DNA of 64,000 bases from Thiohalobacter thiocyanaticus (GCF_003932505.1 NZ_QZMU01000001.1:1922001-1986000), one strand, 5' to 3'; numbered from the stretch's first letter, positions 49,588 to 58,651 are shown. Made by a program: numbers and translations. The notes: generated by a model from the sequence alone, not told the origin.

Positions 49588-51039
49588 ATGAAGCCGTCGG
49601 CCCCAGGCATTCATCGTTATACGTCCATGACCGAAGCTGACGTCCAGCTCTACCAGAAGCGCATTCCGATCTATCCCCGTTCGGTCAAGGGGCGGTTTCG
49701 GCGTTTGAAGTGGGGCATCCTGACCCTGGCCTATGGTGTGTATTTCCTGTTGCCCTGGTTGCCCTGGGGCCGGGTGGCCGGTCCGCAGCAGGCGGTATCG
49801 TTCGACATCGACGGGCGGCGTTTCTACCTGTTCGATCTCACCATCCACGCCCAGGATATCTTCTGGCTGGCCGGCGTTCTGGTCATCGCCGCCTTTCTAT
49901 TGTTCTTCGTCACCGGCATCGCCGGGCGGGTATTCTGCGGCTATTTCTGCTTCCAGACCCTGTGGACCGACGTCTACATCCTGATCGAGCGCCTGGTTCA
50001 GGGTGAGCGTCCGGCGCGCATCCGCCTGGACAAGCAGCCCTGGCGTGGCGAGAAGCTGGCGAAGAAGGGCGCGACCCACCTGTTGTGGCTGCTGGTGGGC
50101 TTTCTCACCGGCCTGACCTTCACCCTGTACTGGGGCTATGCACCGCAGCTGGTTGCGGATTTCTTCACCGGCCAGGCACCGTTCCCGGCCTATGCCACCA
50201 CTCTGTTCCTGACTGCGACCACCTACGTGATGGCCGGGCTGGCCCGCGAGCAGGTCTGCACCTACATGTGTCCCTATGCCCGCTTCCAGGGCGCGATGTT
50301 CGATCGCGATACCCTGATCGTCGCCTATGACGAAGCGCGCGGCGAGGGCAGTGCCGGCCGGCACAAGGTCGCCAGGGGGCTGAAGACGCGCGAGGAGCGC
50401 CAGGCGCAGGGCGTGGGTGACTGCATCGACTGCGGCTATTGTGTGCAGGTCTGCCCGACCGGTATCGATATCCGCAACGGTCTGCAGTATCAGTGCATCT
50501 CCTGCGCCCTGTGCATCGATGCCTGCGATACCATCATGGACTCGCTCGACTGGCCGCGCGGGCTGATCAAGTATACCTCGGACAAGGCCCAGCACGGCGA
50601 GAAGACCCGTCTGCTCAAGGGCAAGAACCTCGGCTACGGCATCACCCTGGTGGCTGCCGCCATAGCCCTGGTCGTGAGCATGCTCAACCAGGTGCCGCTG
50701 GATATCGGCGTCTCGCAGGTGCGCCAGCCGCTGTACGTGAGGCTGTCCGACGGCCGGATCCAGAACAGCTATGAGATCAAGCTCAACAACAAGGCCGATC
50801 TGAGTTACGAGGTCAGCCTGCGTCTCAAGGGCCTGGAGGCTGCGCAGCTCGACCTGGGCCAGCTCGAGCATATCGTGCTGCATCCCGACCAGCGGCTGCA
50901 GTTGTTCGCCAAGGTGCGCATGCCGCCGCAGGCGGATCTTCCCGAGAAGATCGATTTCTACTTTGTGGTCGAACCGGTCGATGCCGAGACCATGCCGCGG
51001 GTGCAATGGCCGTCGGTTTTCTACCAGCCCAAGCCCTGA
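49588..51039 (+). CDS. ccoG: cbb3 oxidase maturation ferredoxin CcoG
   Basis: Membrane protein with two 4Fe-4S clusters that acts as a cupric reductase for CcoI. YQKRIPIYPRSVKGRFR at the N-terminus, FCGYFCFQTLWTDVY, cluster motifs CIDCGYCVQVCPTGI and CISCALCIDACD, and a C-terminal Ig-like domain. It has 483 residues from 49588. An ATG at 49627 (MTEADVQLYQ) is also possible and neither has a strong ribosome site. Confidence 0.95.
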   Translation: MKPSAPGIHRYTSMTEADVQLYQKRIPIYPRSVKGRFRRLKWGILTLAYGVYFLLPWLPWGRVAGPQQAVSFDIDGRRFYLFDLTIHAQDIFWLAGVLVIAAFLLFFVTGIAGRVFCGYFCFQTLWTDVYILIERLVQGERPARIRLDKQPWRGEKLAKKGATHLLWLLVGFLTGLTFTLYWGYAPQLVADFFTGQAPFPAYATTLFLTATTYVMAGLAREQVCTYMCPYARFQGAMFDRDTLIVAYDEARGEGSAGRHKVARGLKTREERQAQGVGDCIDCGYCVQVCPTGIDIRNGLQYQCISCALCIDACDTIMDSLDWPRGLIKYTSDKAQHGEKTRLLKGKNLGYGITLVAAAIALVVSMLNQVPLDIGVSQVRQPLYVRLSDGRIQNSYEIKLNNKADLSYEVSLRLKGLEAAQLDLGQLEHIVLHPDQRLQLFAKVRMPPQADLPEKIDFYFVVEPVDAETMPRVQWPSVFYQPKP

Positions 51040-51052
51040 AGGTGCCTCGCCC

Positions 51053-51881
51053 ATGGAACAGCTGATCACCATCCCGCTGGGCATTGTGTTGCAGGTCGTG
51101 CTGTTCATTGCCCTGCGCTGTTTCGCCGGCATGGCAGCGAAGTCGGCCGCCGCCGTCATCGGACTGCTGGCACTGGGCATCTACCTGCCCTATGCCATTC
51201 TCACCTGGCCGGGCGGCGACGTGGTGGCCATGCACGTGGCGCTTTATGCGGTCACCGCCTACGGCCTGGGCCTGATCGTGGCCAACCGCGAGGCGCGCCT
51301 GCGCCAGCATGGCGGCAGCGAAGGCTGGTTCCACTGGGGGCCGGCGATCATCATCGGCTTTTTCGTGTTCCTGATCCTGTTCGATACCGCCTTCGTGGTC
51401 ATTTCCCAGAAAGGGCTGCCCGAGCCTGTGGCCGAGTGGCTGCTGCCGCGCAAGGAGGCGGGAGAGTCGATCACCACCAACTTCCCCGGTGTGGCCGCGC
51501 GCGACTATCAGGAGAAGCAGAGCCACTTCAACCGCTTCCTGGAACAGCATCGCGAGCAGACCGAGCGCGGCTGGCAGGTGAGCAAGGGCTGGCTGGGCAC
51601 GGCCGTGGCCGGCCGGCCCAGCCGGTTCCAGGTGCAGGTGCTGGACCGTGCCGGCCAGCCTGTCACCGGGGCCGGGATCACGGGCAGTTTTCCTGCGTCC
51701 GGCCGACACCCGCCTGGACCAGGCCTTCGAGATGCAGGCGATCTCCCCGGGCCTGTACCGTGCAGAGCTGGTGCTGCCGGTGGGTGGTGTGTGGACCCTG
51801 GATCTGACCATCCGCAAGGGTGAGGCGGTGCATCACCTGCGGGCGCGCACCACCGTGGAAGCCGCAACGGAAAATCCCTGA
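51053..51881 (+). CDS. ccoH: FixH/CcoH family protein with long N-terminal membrane part (frameshifted here)
   Basis: Assembly factor of cbb3 oxidase. The C-terminal half is FixH-like (FPGVAARDYQEKQSHFNRFL, then a beta domain with VGGVWTLDLTIRKGEAVHHL). Ahead of it are about three extra helices (GIVLQVVLFIALRCFAGMAA and following), making the protein longer than usual FixH. The frame slips at TTTT (51688-51691). Removing one T joins GAGITG to FLRPADTRLDQAFEMQAI and gives about 275 residues. Confidence 0.82.
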
Positions 51882-51909
51882 GACCGGCGTCGCCTGTGTC
51901 AGTCACCTT

Positions 51910-52075
51910 CGTCATTGCGAGGCGCGCGCCCGAGCGAAGCGACAAAGTGCCCTCGGGGTAAAGTGCCGTGGCAATCTCGTAATGCAGAGGCGGCGCGTAG
52001 GTCGGGTCAGCCGTAGCGTAACCCGACACTTGGCGGCATGTTGGGTTACGGCGCCCGGCGCCTGACCCAACTTAC
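51910..52075. repeat. Mixed palindromic repeats before ccoI
   Basis: A half copy of the CGTCATTGCGAG family begins at 51910 (its right arm is missing). It is followed by GTAGGTCGGGTCAGCCGTAG...GGGTTACGG and CCTGACCCAACTTAC, an imperfect palindrome of another family related to 54744-54780. No gene lies between 51882 and 52147. Confidence 0.55.
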
Positions 52076-52147
52076 ATCCGATTTTATGCATGATTGGGCT
52101 GACCAGAACCTGTATCCATCCTTCCGATAGCGCTAAGCTGTGCTGCC

Positions 52148-54610
52148 ATGACCGACACCGCCGCCTCCCAGCCCCCTGTCCCTGAGCAGGACGACGACAC
52201 CCGCTGCTTTCACTGCGGGCTGCCCAATCCGCCCGGCAGTGACTATGCGGTGAAGATCGACGGCCAGCCGCGGCGCATGTGCTGCCCCGGCTGCAAGGCG
52301 GTGGCCGAGGGTATCGTCGCCGCCGGGCTGGAGGACTTCTATCGCTATCGCACCGAGAAGTCGCGCAGTGCCCGGGAGCTGGTGCCAGAGGCGCTGAAGG
52401 ATATTGAACTCTATGACCGCCCCGAACTGCAGCAGAGCTTCGTCAGCGTCGACAAGGACAGTCTGCGCGAGGCCTCGCTGATCCTCGAGGGCATCACCTG
52501 CGCGGCCTGCGTCTGGCTCAACGAGCGTCATGTCGGCCGTCTGCCCGGCGTGGTCGACTTCCAGGTCAACTACTCCACTCACCGCGCCCGCGTGAAGTGG
52601 GACGACAGCCGCATCCACCTGTCCGACATCCTGCGTGCCATCAGCGATATCGGCTATCTCGCTCACCCCTTCGATCCCGGCCGCCAGGAGGCGGTGCACA
52701 AGCGCGAGCGCGGCCAGGCCCTGCGCCGCATTGCCGTGGCCGGGCTGGGCATGATGCAGGTGATGATGATCGCCGTCGCCCTGTACGCCGGCGAGGCCGA
52801 CGGCAGCATGGATGCCGCATTGCGCGACTTCCTGCGCTGGGTCAGCCTGCTGATCGCCCTGCCGGTGGTGCTCTATTCAGCCCGGCCCTTCTTCGTCAGC
52901 GCCTGGCGCGACCTGCGCCGGCGTCAACTCGGCATGGACGTGCCGGTATCACTCGCCATCGGCGGCGCCTTCATCGCCAGCGGCTGGGCCACCGCCACCG
53001 GCGGCGAGGATGTCTACTTCGACTCGGTGGCCATGTTCACCTTCTTCCTGCTCACCGGCCGCTACCTGGAGATGCTGGCCCGGCACAAGGCCGGCCAGGC
53101 CGCCGAGGAACTGGTTCGGCTGCTGCCGGCCACCGCCAGCCGCCTGGATGCAGCCGGTGGACAGACGCGGGTCGCCGTGGCCGAACTGCGGCCCGGCGAC
53201 CGGGTGCGCATCAAGCCGGGCGAGACGGTGCCGGCCGACGGCTGCGTGCGCGAGGGTCGCAGCTCGGTGGACGAGTCCCTGCTCACCGGCGAGAGTCTGC
53301 CGCAGACGAAACTGCCGGGGCAGGAACTGGTGGGTGGCACAGTCAACATCGAAAGCCCGCTGATCATGGAAGTGAACAAGGTCGGCCAGGACACGGTGCT
53401 GTCGGCCATCAGCCGGCTGCTGGACCGGGCCCAGACCGAGAAGCCGAGCGTGGCACGCCTGGCCGACCGCGTGGCCGGCTGGTTCGTCGCCGCCATCCTG
53501 CTGCTGGCCGTCGGCGTGGCAGCTTACTGGTGGCAGGTCGAACCGGAGCGCGCCTTCGCCATCACCCTGTCGGTGCTGGTGGTGACCTGCCCCTGCGCCC
53601 TGTCGCTGGCCACGCCGGTCGCGCTGACCGCCGCCACCGGGGCGCTCACCCGCATGGGGGTGCTCACCACCCGCAGCCATGCGCTGGAAACGCTCGCACG
53701 TATCACTCATATCGTGCTGGACAAGACCGGCACCCTGACCGAGGGCCGGCTGCAGCTTACGCAGGTGGTACGCCTGGGGCGCGAGACCCGCGAACGGGTG
53801 CTCGCCATCGCCGCGGCGTTGGAGCAGGCCTCCGAGCACCCGCTTGGGCGCGCTATCCTGCAGGCGGCCGACCGGGTAGCGGCGGCGGACAACCTCAACG
53901 CCACCCCGGGCGAGGGCATCGAGGGCGAGGTGCAGGGCCGACATTACCGCATCGGCACGCGGGAATTCGTGCTCGGCCTGGGCGGGGCGGACAAGCAACT
54001 GCCGGAGGACTTCGCCGAGCTCGGCGGCACCTTCGTCTACCTGGCCGATGCGCGCGATCTGCTGGCGGTGTTGGTGTTCGAGGACCGGCTGCGCGAGGGC
54101 GCACGCGAGGCCGTTGCGGGTCTGCGTGAGCTGGGCATCGAGGTGCGCCTGCTCAGCGGCGACGAGGACCGGGCGGTGCGGCAGGTGGCGCGCGAACTGG
54201 AGATCGATCAGGCCCTGGGTCGGCAGAAACCCCCGCAGAAGCTGGCCCACCTCAAGGCCATCCAGGCCCAGGGTGGCGTCGTCGCCATGGTCGGCGACGG
54301 CGTGAACGACGCGCCCACGCTGGCCGGCGCCCAGGTCTCGATCGCCATGGGCAGCGGCACCCAGCTGGCCCACGCCGCGGCCGACATGGTCCTCCTTTCC
54401 GAGCAGCTCCCTCACCTGCCCGAGGCCGTGCGTGCCGCGCGCAAGACCCTGCGCCTGATCCGCCAGAACCTGGGCTGGGCCATCGCCTACAACCTGTGCG
54501 CCCTGCCGCTGGCGGTGATGGGCTTCATCGCCCCCTGGATGGCCGCTATCGGCATGTCGGCCAGCTCCCTGATCGTGGTGCTCAACTCGCTGCGCCTGCG
54601 GCGGTTTTGA
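52148..54610 (+). CDS. ccoI: Copper-translocating P-type ATPase CcoI
   Basis: Exports copper to the periplasm for the cbb3 CuB site. An N-terminal Cys-rich stretch (CFHCGLPNPPG and MCCPGCKAVAEG), the heavy-metal domain LEGITCAACVWLNERHVG, helices, TGES, the translocation motif TCPCALSLATP, phosphorylation site DKTGTLTEG and GDGVNDAPTLAG. It has 820 residues. ccoS, the usual small partner, is absent downstream. Confidence 0.95.
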   Translation: MTDTAASQPPVPEQDDDTRCFHCGLPNPPGSDYAVKIDGQPRRMCCPGCKAVAEGIVAAGLEDFYRYRTEKSRSARELVPEALKDIELYDRPELQQSFVSVDKDSLREASLILEGITCAACVWLNERHVGRLPGVVDFQVNYSTHRARVKWDDSRIHLSDILRAISDIGYLAHPFDPGRQEAVHKRERGQALRRIAVAGLGMMQVMMIAVALYAGEADGSMDAALRDFLRWVSLLIALPVVLYSARPFFVSAWRDLRRRQLGMDVPVSLAIGGAFIASGWATATGGEDVYFDSVAMFTFFLLTGRYLEMLARHKAGQAAEELVRLLPATASRLDAAGGQTRVAVAELRPGDRVRIKPGETVPADGCVREGRSSVDESLLTGESLPQTKLPGQELVGGTVNIESPLIMEVNKVGQDTVLSAISRLLDRAQTEKPSVARLADRVAGWFVAAILLLAVGVAAYWWQVEPERAFAITLSVLVVTCPCALSLATPVALTAATGALTRMGVLTTRSHALETLARITHIVLDKTGTLTEGRLQLTQVVRLGRETRERVLAIAAALEQASEHPLGRAILQAADRVAAADNLNATPGEGIEGEVQGRHYRIGTREFVLGLGGADKQLPEDFAELGGTFVYLADARDLLAVLVFEDRLREGAREAVAGLRELGIEVRLLSGDEDRAVRQVARELEIDQALGRQKPPQKLAHLKAIQAQGGVVAMVGDGVNDAPTLAGAQVSIAMGSGTQLAHAAADMVLLSEQLPHLPEAVRAARKTLRLIRQNLGWAIAYNLCALPLAVMGFIAPWMAAIGMSASSLIVVLNSLRLRRF

Positions 54611-54626
54611 AACCACATGAAAAACG

Positions 54627-54823
54627 TTAAACCGCCAAGGCGCGCGAAGGCCAATAATTCGGGCAGGAATAATACTCGCTGGATCGTACGTCATCCCGGC
54701 GTGTGCCGGGATGACGACTGAATACACGGTATTATCATACAGCGCGTAGGTTGGGCTTCGCTGCGCTCAGCCCAACCTGTTATTGTCTCCTTCGCGCGCC
54801 TTCTTCGCCTTTGCGGTTTAGTG
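54627..54823. repeat. Nested palindromes downstream of ccoI
   Basis: The outer arms TTAAACCGCCAAGGCGCGCG (about 54628) and CGCGCGCCTTCTTCGCCTTT (about 54793) belong to the CCGCCAAGG family. Inside are two complete smaller palindromes: CGTCATCCCGGCG...GGGATGACG (about 54690-54717) and GTAGGTTGGGCTTCG...GCTCAGCCCAACCT (about 54745-54778). This looks like repeated insertion of one repeat into another. Confidence 0.65.
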
Positions 54824-54844
54824 TTTGAATTACCATCACACAAC

Positions 54845-54866
54845 AAAAAAGCCGCCCGCAGGCGGC
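54845..54866 (-). terminator. Rho-independent terminator of the peroxiredoxin gene
   Basis: On the minus strand GCCGCC-TGCG-GGCGGC (54866-54851) is followed by six T (54850-54845). It lies 26 bases past the stop of the peroxiredoxin gene and is a textbook terminator. Confidence 0.85.
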
Positions 54867-54891
54867 TTTCCTTGAAGGATGGCTGTAAGCC

Positions 54892-55497
54892 TTACAGCGA
54901 CTCCGCCTCCTTGGACAGGTACTCGGCCACGCCCTCGGGGCTGGCCTTCATGCCCTTCGCGCCCTGGTTCCAGCCGGCTGGGCAGACCTCACCGTGCTGC
55001 TCGTGGAACTGCAGTGCGTCGACCATGCGCAGCATCTCGTCGATGTTGCGGCCCAGCGGCAGGTCGTTGACCACCTGATGGCGCACAACGCCCGCCTCGT
55101 CGATCAGGAAGGAGCCGCGGAAGGCCACGGCGCCGTCCGGGGTTTCCACATCGAAGGCCTTGCAGATGTTGTGAGTCATGTCTGCGACCAGGGTATAGCC
55201 GACCTGGCCGATGCCGCCCTTGTCCACCGGCGTGTTGCGCCAGGCGTTATGGGTGAAGTGCGAGTCGATGGACACACCGATGACCTCGGTATTGCGCTTT
55301 TTGAATTCATCCAGCCGATGGTCGAAGGCGATCAGCTCGGACGGGCACACGAAGGTGAAGTCCAGCGGGTAGAAGAACACCACGGCATACTTGCCCTTGG
55401 TGGCAGTCCTGAAATTGAAGTTCTCGGTGATCTCCCCGTTGCCCAGCACGGCCGGGGCGGTGAAATCGGGCGCTTCGCGTCCTACCAGTACTCCCAT
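54892..55497 (-). CDS. 2-Cys peroxiredoxin (AhpC/Prx1 type)
   Basis: Reduces peroxides with thiols. Peroxidatic Cys in FYPLDFTFVCPSELIAF, resolving Cys in HEQHGEVCPAGWNQG, and VSIDSHFTHNAWRNTP. It has 201 residues from the ATG at 55497, with AAGGAG upstream. The frame extends 12 codons further without a good site. It lies beside the sulfur/ext genes, but on the opposite strand. Confidence 0.95.
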   Translation of the reverse strand: MGVLVGREAPDFTAPAVLGNGEITENFNFRTATKGKYAVVFFYPLDFTFVCPSELIAFDHRLDEFKKRNTEVIGVSIDSHFTHNAWRNTPVDKGGIGQVGYTLVADMTHNICKAFDVETPDGAVAFRGSFLIDEAGVVRHQVVNDLPLGRNIDEMLRMVDALQFHEQHGEVCPAGWNQGAKGMKASPEGVAEYLSKEAESL

Positions 55498-55544
55498 CTT
55501 GCACGCTCCTTCATAAGGTACATTAGTTGACAAAACTGCTTGGT

Positions 55545-55573
55545 ATTATCCTATGCCGCGCCACCGCATACAA
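55545..55573 (-). promoter_or_regulatory. Probable sigma-70 promoter of the peroxiredoxin gene
   Basis: On the minus strand TTGTAT (55573-55568), a 17-base spacer and GATAAT (55550-55545). The -10 is good and the -35 matches only TTG, so an activator may be needed. Confidence 0.4.
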
Positions 55574-55668
55574 CAGCAGACAATGTCTGTGCCCCCGATC
55601 CGGGATGCCATCGCGAAGCTGTCAGGGTGGGCTAAAACTACCCGGTAGCAGGGCGTGGCGCGCAGGGG

Positions 55669-55715
55669 ATTGCAAAATCTGCATGCGGGCCGCCCGGCAG
55701 GGTGCAGTTTGCAAT
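55669..55715 (+). promoter_or_regulatory. Paired TTGCAA dyads, proposed activator site (copy A)
   Basis: ATTGCAA at 55669-55675 and TTGCAAT at 55709-55715, centres 40 bases apart, each a short palindrome. Inner CTGCA...TGCAG extends the symmetry. It lies about 67 bases upstream of a -24 GG (55779), where sigma-54 activators usually bind. The same pairs occur at 58874-58917 and 61899-61942. Confidence 0.6.
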
Positions 55716-55777
55716 ATGAACCCGTGATCATTCAGCGAAAAGGAGTCAACAATATGTTTTTAAAAGTAAATTATTAT

Positions 55778-55793
55778 CGGCATGGATTGTGCT
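55778..55793 (+). promoter_or_regulatory. Sigma-54 type promoter of the sulfur-carrier operon
   Basis: CGGCATG-GATT-GTGCT keeps the invariant GG and GC separated by 10 bases, as in TGGCACG-N4-TTGCW. The start would be near 55805, giving a leader of about 50 bases before the gene at 55855. An AT-rich tract (ATGTTTTTAAAAG, from 55754) lies between dyads and promoter and may bend. Confidence 0.6.
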
Positions 55794-55854
55794 TCAAGAA
55801 GGACGAGGCGGGTGCCGCGCGGGCTGGCTCGTCCTGCCGTGGAGAGGCTGCGTG

Positions 55855-56187
55855 ATGTGGTGGTTCGGCAGGAAAAAGCAGCGACAGGCAAGCGCCATCA
55901 GACAGGTGGAGCGGACGGTGACGCTGGCCGGGTACGGTCCCCTGCAGGTGCACGTGCAGATCGATTGCCTGGGCGCGGTCTGTCCGCGCCCGCAGCTGCT
56001 GTGCATGCGGGCGCTCGATCATATGGCCCCGGGTGAAGTGCTAGAGCTGGTGGTGGACAACCCCAGCACGGCCGAAGCGATTCCGGCTATGGATATGACC
56101 CTGGGCAGTACGCACCTGTTGACCGTCCGGGATGATGAGAGCTGGCACATTTATGTGCGCAAGGAAGCACTGGAGGCAGAGGATTGA
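55855..56187 (+). CDS. TusA-like sulfur carrier with basic N-terminal extension
   Basis: A 110-residue protein of the TusA/SirA family, whose Cys carries persulfide sulfur. The active motif is CPRPQLLCMRALD with Cys43, in IDCLGAVCPRPQL. The core then reads GEVLELVVDNPSTAEAIPAM. An extra 25 residues at the front (WWFGRKKQRQ) are aromatic and basic and may touch the membrane or the transporter. I start at the ATG at 55855, with GGAGAGG before it. First gene behind the sigma-54 type promoter. Confidence 0.8.
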   Translation: MWWFGRKKQRQASAIRQVERTVTLAGYGPLQVHVQIDCLGAVCPRPQLLCMRALDHMAPGEVLELVVDNPSTAEAIPAMDMTLGSTHLLTVRDDESWHIYVRKEALEAED

Positions 56188-56221
56188 CAAGCGAGTTGAG
56201 ATAATCTGTGGGAGATGATTG

Positions 56222-57691
56222 ATGGCGAATGATGCAAAGGCCGCGACAGTGGACGCCGTGGGCTCTGCGGCTGCGGACAAGCCGTGGTTCGGGCACAGGG
56301 GCAATCTGTATGCGATGGCTATTGTCGCGCTGACCGCGCTGGGGTCGGTGTGGGCGCTGGCCCTGGACACCCGGTGGATTTATCTGCTGGTTTACGTCTG
56401 GTTCGGGCTGGGTTACGGAATATTTCTCCAGTATGGCCGCTTCTGCATGGCCTCTGCGGTACGCGATCTGTTTGCGGTAGGTGTGCCACGCATGGCGGTG
56501 GGAATGCTGATCGCGGTGATGCTGTTCTCCCTGACTGCGGCGGCGGTGCAGGTTCTTGGAGTGAATACATTTCACCCGCATCCAATGGGATGGCACATCC
56601 TGATAGGCGCGCTGATATTCGGTTTCGGCATTGTCTTTACCGGTGGCTGCGCCTCGGGGTCGCTGTACAAGACGGGAGAGGGAAACCTGGGCTCGCTGCT
56701 GGTCGTCATTTCGATCTCCTTCTCGCAGGCGATCTATGTCGCGCAGAGCGGCTGGCTGGACAAGCTGGTGCCCGCGTCGTGGACGGCCTCTGCGGCTGAA
56801 AAGATGATGCCTGAGGAGCTCAGCGTCACGGAAGGCTGGTTCGACCAGTTCGTGGCCGGTTATGTATGGGATCTGCAGGGCGGCCAGCTGGCCGGCCAGC
56901 TCGGTATCGATGGCATGTTCACCGGCCCGTTTCTCGCTAATGCGCTGTTGGGGGCGATCATTCCGTCCCTGCTGCTGATGATTTATCTGTACCACTCGGC
57001 CTACAAGAAAGGCTACCTGCGGCGGGCAAAGATAGAGGCGCCCCGTATGGGCGACCATCTGCGCGGCATCTGGTCGATGGTCACCTCGTCACGCAATACC
57101 GCGATCGCTGGACTGTGCCTGGGCGTCCTGGCGGGTGGTCACATGTGGGCGACCGGCGAGCTGCGCGAGCATTACGAGATATTCAATTTCGGTGAACTGC
57201 TGGCGGAGATGGAATACACCGAAGGCTTGTCGATGCAGGATACGGTGTTCGATCCCGGGTATTGGTACATAACGACCCAGGAGGCGCAGTGGGGCGCGTG
57301 GGCCATGGACAAGGCCGGGGTCGATATGACCGACAATATCTTCTTCGGCCTGGAGAACGGTATACCGAATCCGCTGATCAATGCGCCCGGCTGGATGTCC
57401 ATCGGCATCATTCTGGGCGCGGCCGTCATTGCCCTGTGGCGGCGTGAATTCAAGTGGAAGATCCCGAACCTGGAGGCGGCGGTGTTTGCGATCGTCGGCG
57501 GCGCCCTGATGGGGCTCGGGGCGCGTATCGCCATGGGGTGCAATATCGGTGCGTTCTTCGCCACCGTGACCAACGGTGATCTGTCGGGTTGGGTTTTCCT
57601 GGCCGGCATGGCCGCGGGAGGTTATCTGGGCGTCAAGGCATTCAACTGGTGGATGGAATGGCGTGCAGGAGATGATGACCTGGCGATTTGA
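56222..57691 (+). CDS. YeeE/YedE family transporter (thiosulfate/selenium-type)
   Basis: A polytopic membrane protein of 489 residues. The family's conserved Cys segments are all present: YGRFCMASAVRD (Cys75), FTGGCASGSLYK (Cys143) and a repeat MGCNIGAFFATV near residue 440. Between helices 5 and 6 lies a soluble insert of about 120 residues (around TGELREHYEIFNFGELLAEM). Homologues import thiosulfate or serve selenium metabolism, and always sit with TusA-like carriers, as here on both sides. GGGAGA precedes the ATG at 56222. Confidence 0.85.
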   Translation: MANDAKAATVDAVGSAAADKPWFGHRGNLYAMAIVALTALGSVWALALDTRWIYLLVYVWFGLGYGIFLQYGRFCMASAVRDLFAVGVPRMAVGMLIAVMLFSLTAAAVQVLGVNTFHPHPMGWHILIGALIFGFGIVFTGGCASGSLYKTGEGNLGSLLVVISISFSQAIYVAQSGWLDKLVPASWTASAAEKMMPEELSVTEGWFDQFVAGYVWDLQGGQLAGQLGIDGMFTGPFLANALLGAIIPSLLLMIYLYHSAYKKGYLRRAKIEAPRMGDHLRGIWSMVTSSRNTAIAGLCLGVLAGGHMWATGELREHYEIFNFGELLAEMEYTEGLSMQDTVFDPGYWYITTQEAQWGAWAMDKAGVDMTDNIFFGLENGIPNPLINAPGWMSIGIILGAAVIALWRREFKWKIPNLEAAVFAIVGGALMGLGARIAMGCNIGAFFATVTNGDLSGWVFLAGMAAGGYLGVKAFNWWMEWRAGDDDLAI

Positions 57692-57737
57692 ACGGGTCAG
57701 ATGTTTGAGTTGTAGATAAATGGAGGAGTAATACCTT

Positions 57738-57989
57738 ATGGCTGTCAAATTCGAGAAGGTTGGGGATCACGACTATATGCTGGACGTGACGGGTTATGTC
57801 TGCCCTCATCCACAGATGTACACCAAAAAGGTCATGGGGAAGCTGGAAAGCGGCGACGTGCTTACGCTGTTGTTCGACAACCCGTCGTCGGGCGAGTCGA
57901 TCGTCGCAATGTGTGAGTCCGAAGGTAATGAGCTGATCGAGCGCACGAACGAAAACGGCGCCTCGAAATGTGTTATCCGCAAGGCCTGA
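57738..57989 (+). CDS. TusA-like sulfur carrier
   Basis: An 83-residue TusA-family protein with LDVTGYVCPHPQMYTKKVMG, where Cys22 of CPHP would bear the sulfur. It differs from the first carrier (CPRP) and lacks the N-terminal extension. It comes 46 bases after the transporter, with GGAGG before the ATG. Confidence 0.85.
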   Translation: MAVKFEKVGDHDYMLDVTGYVCPHPQMYTKKVMGKLESGDVLTLLFDNPSSGESIVAMCESEGNELIERTNENGASKCVIRKA

Positions 57990-58053
57990 TCGTTCCGATT
58001 TATGGCGTTCAGTCAGGATGCGTCATTGGTAACCGTGATAAACAGGAGAATTC

Positions 58054-58365
58054 ATGCGTTTTGGTCTGGTGATAACCGATGAACGCTATCGTGATATGGC
58101 GCTGTCCCTTCTGGCGAAGGCGCAGGCGCGCGGCTGGGAATCGCGGTGCTTTTTGAATGACCGCGGAGCCCTGCTGCTCATGGATGGCGACTTCATGCGG
58201 GCAGATGCCTTCAAGGGGGCTCAGGTGGCCGTTTGCGAGCTCAGTGTTGAAAGGTATGAAGATGAAGGGCTCAAGCTGGCGGATATAGACAAGCATGTTG
58301 TCATCGGCGGTCAGTACCAGGATGCAGAACTGGTTCGGAACTGCGACCGTGTACTGGTGCTGTAG
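58054..58365 (+). CDS. DsrE/TusD-like small protein
   Basis: A 103-residue protein with the DsrE-type alpha/beta layout: FGLVITDERYRDMALSLLAK, a glycine-containing loop, and VAVCELSVERYEDEGLKLAD, where Cys61 is placed like the active Cys of DsrE/TusD. This suggests persulfide relay with the TusA proteins. AGGAG lies before the ATG. Confidence 0.65.
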   Translation: MRFGLVITDERYRDMALSLLAKAQARGWESRCFLNDRGALLLMDGDFMRADAFKGAQVAVCELSVERYEDEGLKLADIDKHVVIGGQYQDAELVRNCDRVLVL

Positions 58366-58374
58366 GAGATTGCA

Positions 58375-58641
58375 ATGTCGGACGCACGAAAAACGATCCT
58401 GGTGATCGCTCAGCACAACAAGCCCGAGGCGCTGCGCATGGCAACCGGGCTGACCCTGCTCGATGATGAGGTGCGGGTTTCCGTGCTTGGTGAGCTTGGA
58501 GATGACCAGGACACCCTGATGCAGATGGAGGCGCTGGAATTCGCCGAGGCGCCGGTCGAGAGCGTCGCCGTGGAAACCGAAGAAGGGATGGGCCGGTTAG
58601 CCGACTCCATCCTCGGCGCGGACGCGGTTTATGTGATTTGA
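58375..58641 (+). CDS. DsrE/DsrF-like small protein without cysteine
   Basis: An 88-residue protein of the same fold class (TILVIAQHNKPEALRMATGL, then DDEVRVSVLGEL and LADSILGADAVYVI). It has no Cys at all, so it cannot carry sulfur itself and may be a structural partner of its neighbours, as DsrF is of DsrE. It starts 9 bases after the DsrE-like gene. Confidence 0.6.
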   Translation: MSDARKTILVIAQHNKPEALRMATGLTLLDDEVRVSVLGELGDDQDTLMQMEALEFAEAPVESVAVETEEGMGRLADSILGADAVYVI

Positions 58642-58651
58642 AGGATTCGAT

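Noticed and set aside
55754..55854. Small ORF beginning MFLKVNYYRHGLCF before the first TusA-like gene, with similar ORF starts at 58949 and 61966
   Set aside because: All three begin with a shared ATGTTT tract but lie upstream of the predicted sigma-54 transcript starts, so they would not be translated. The likeness is better explained by a common regulatory region.
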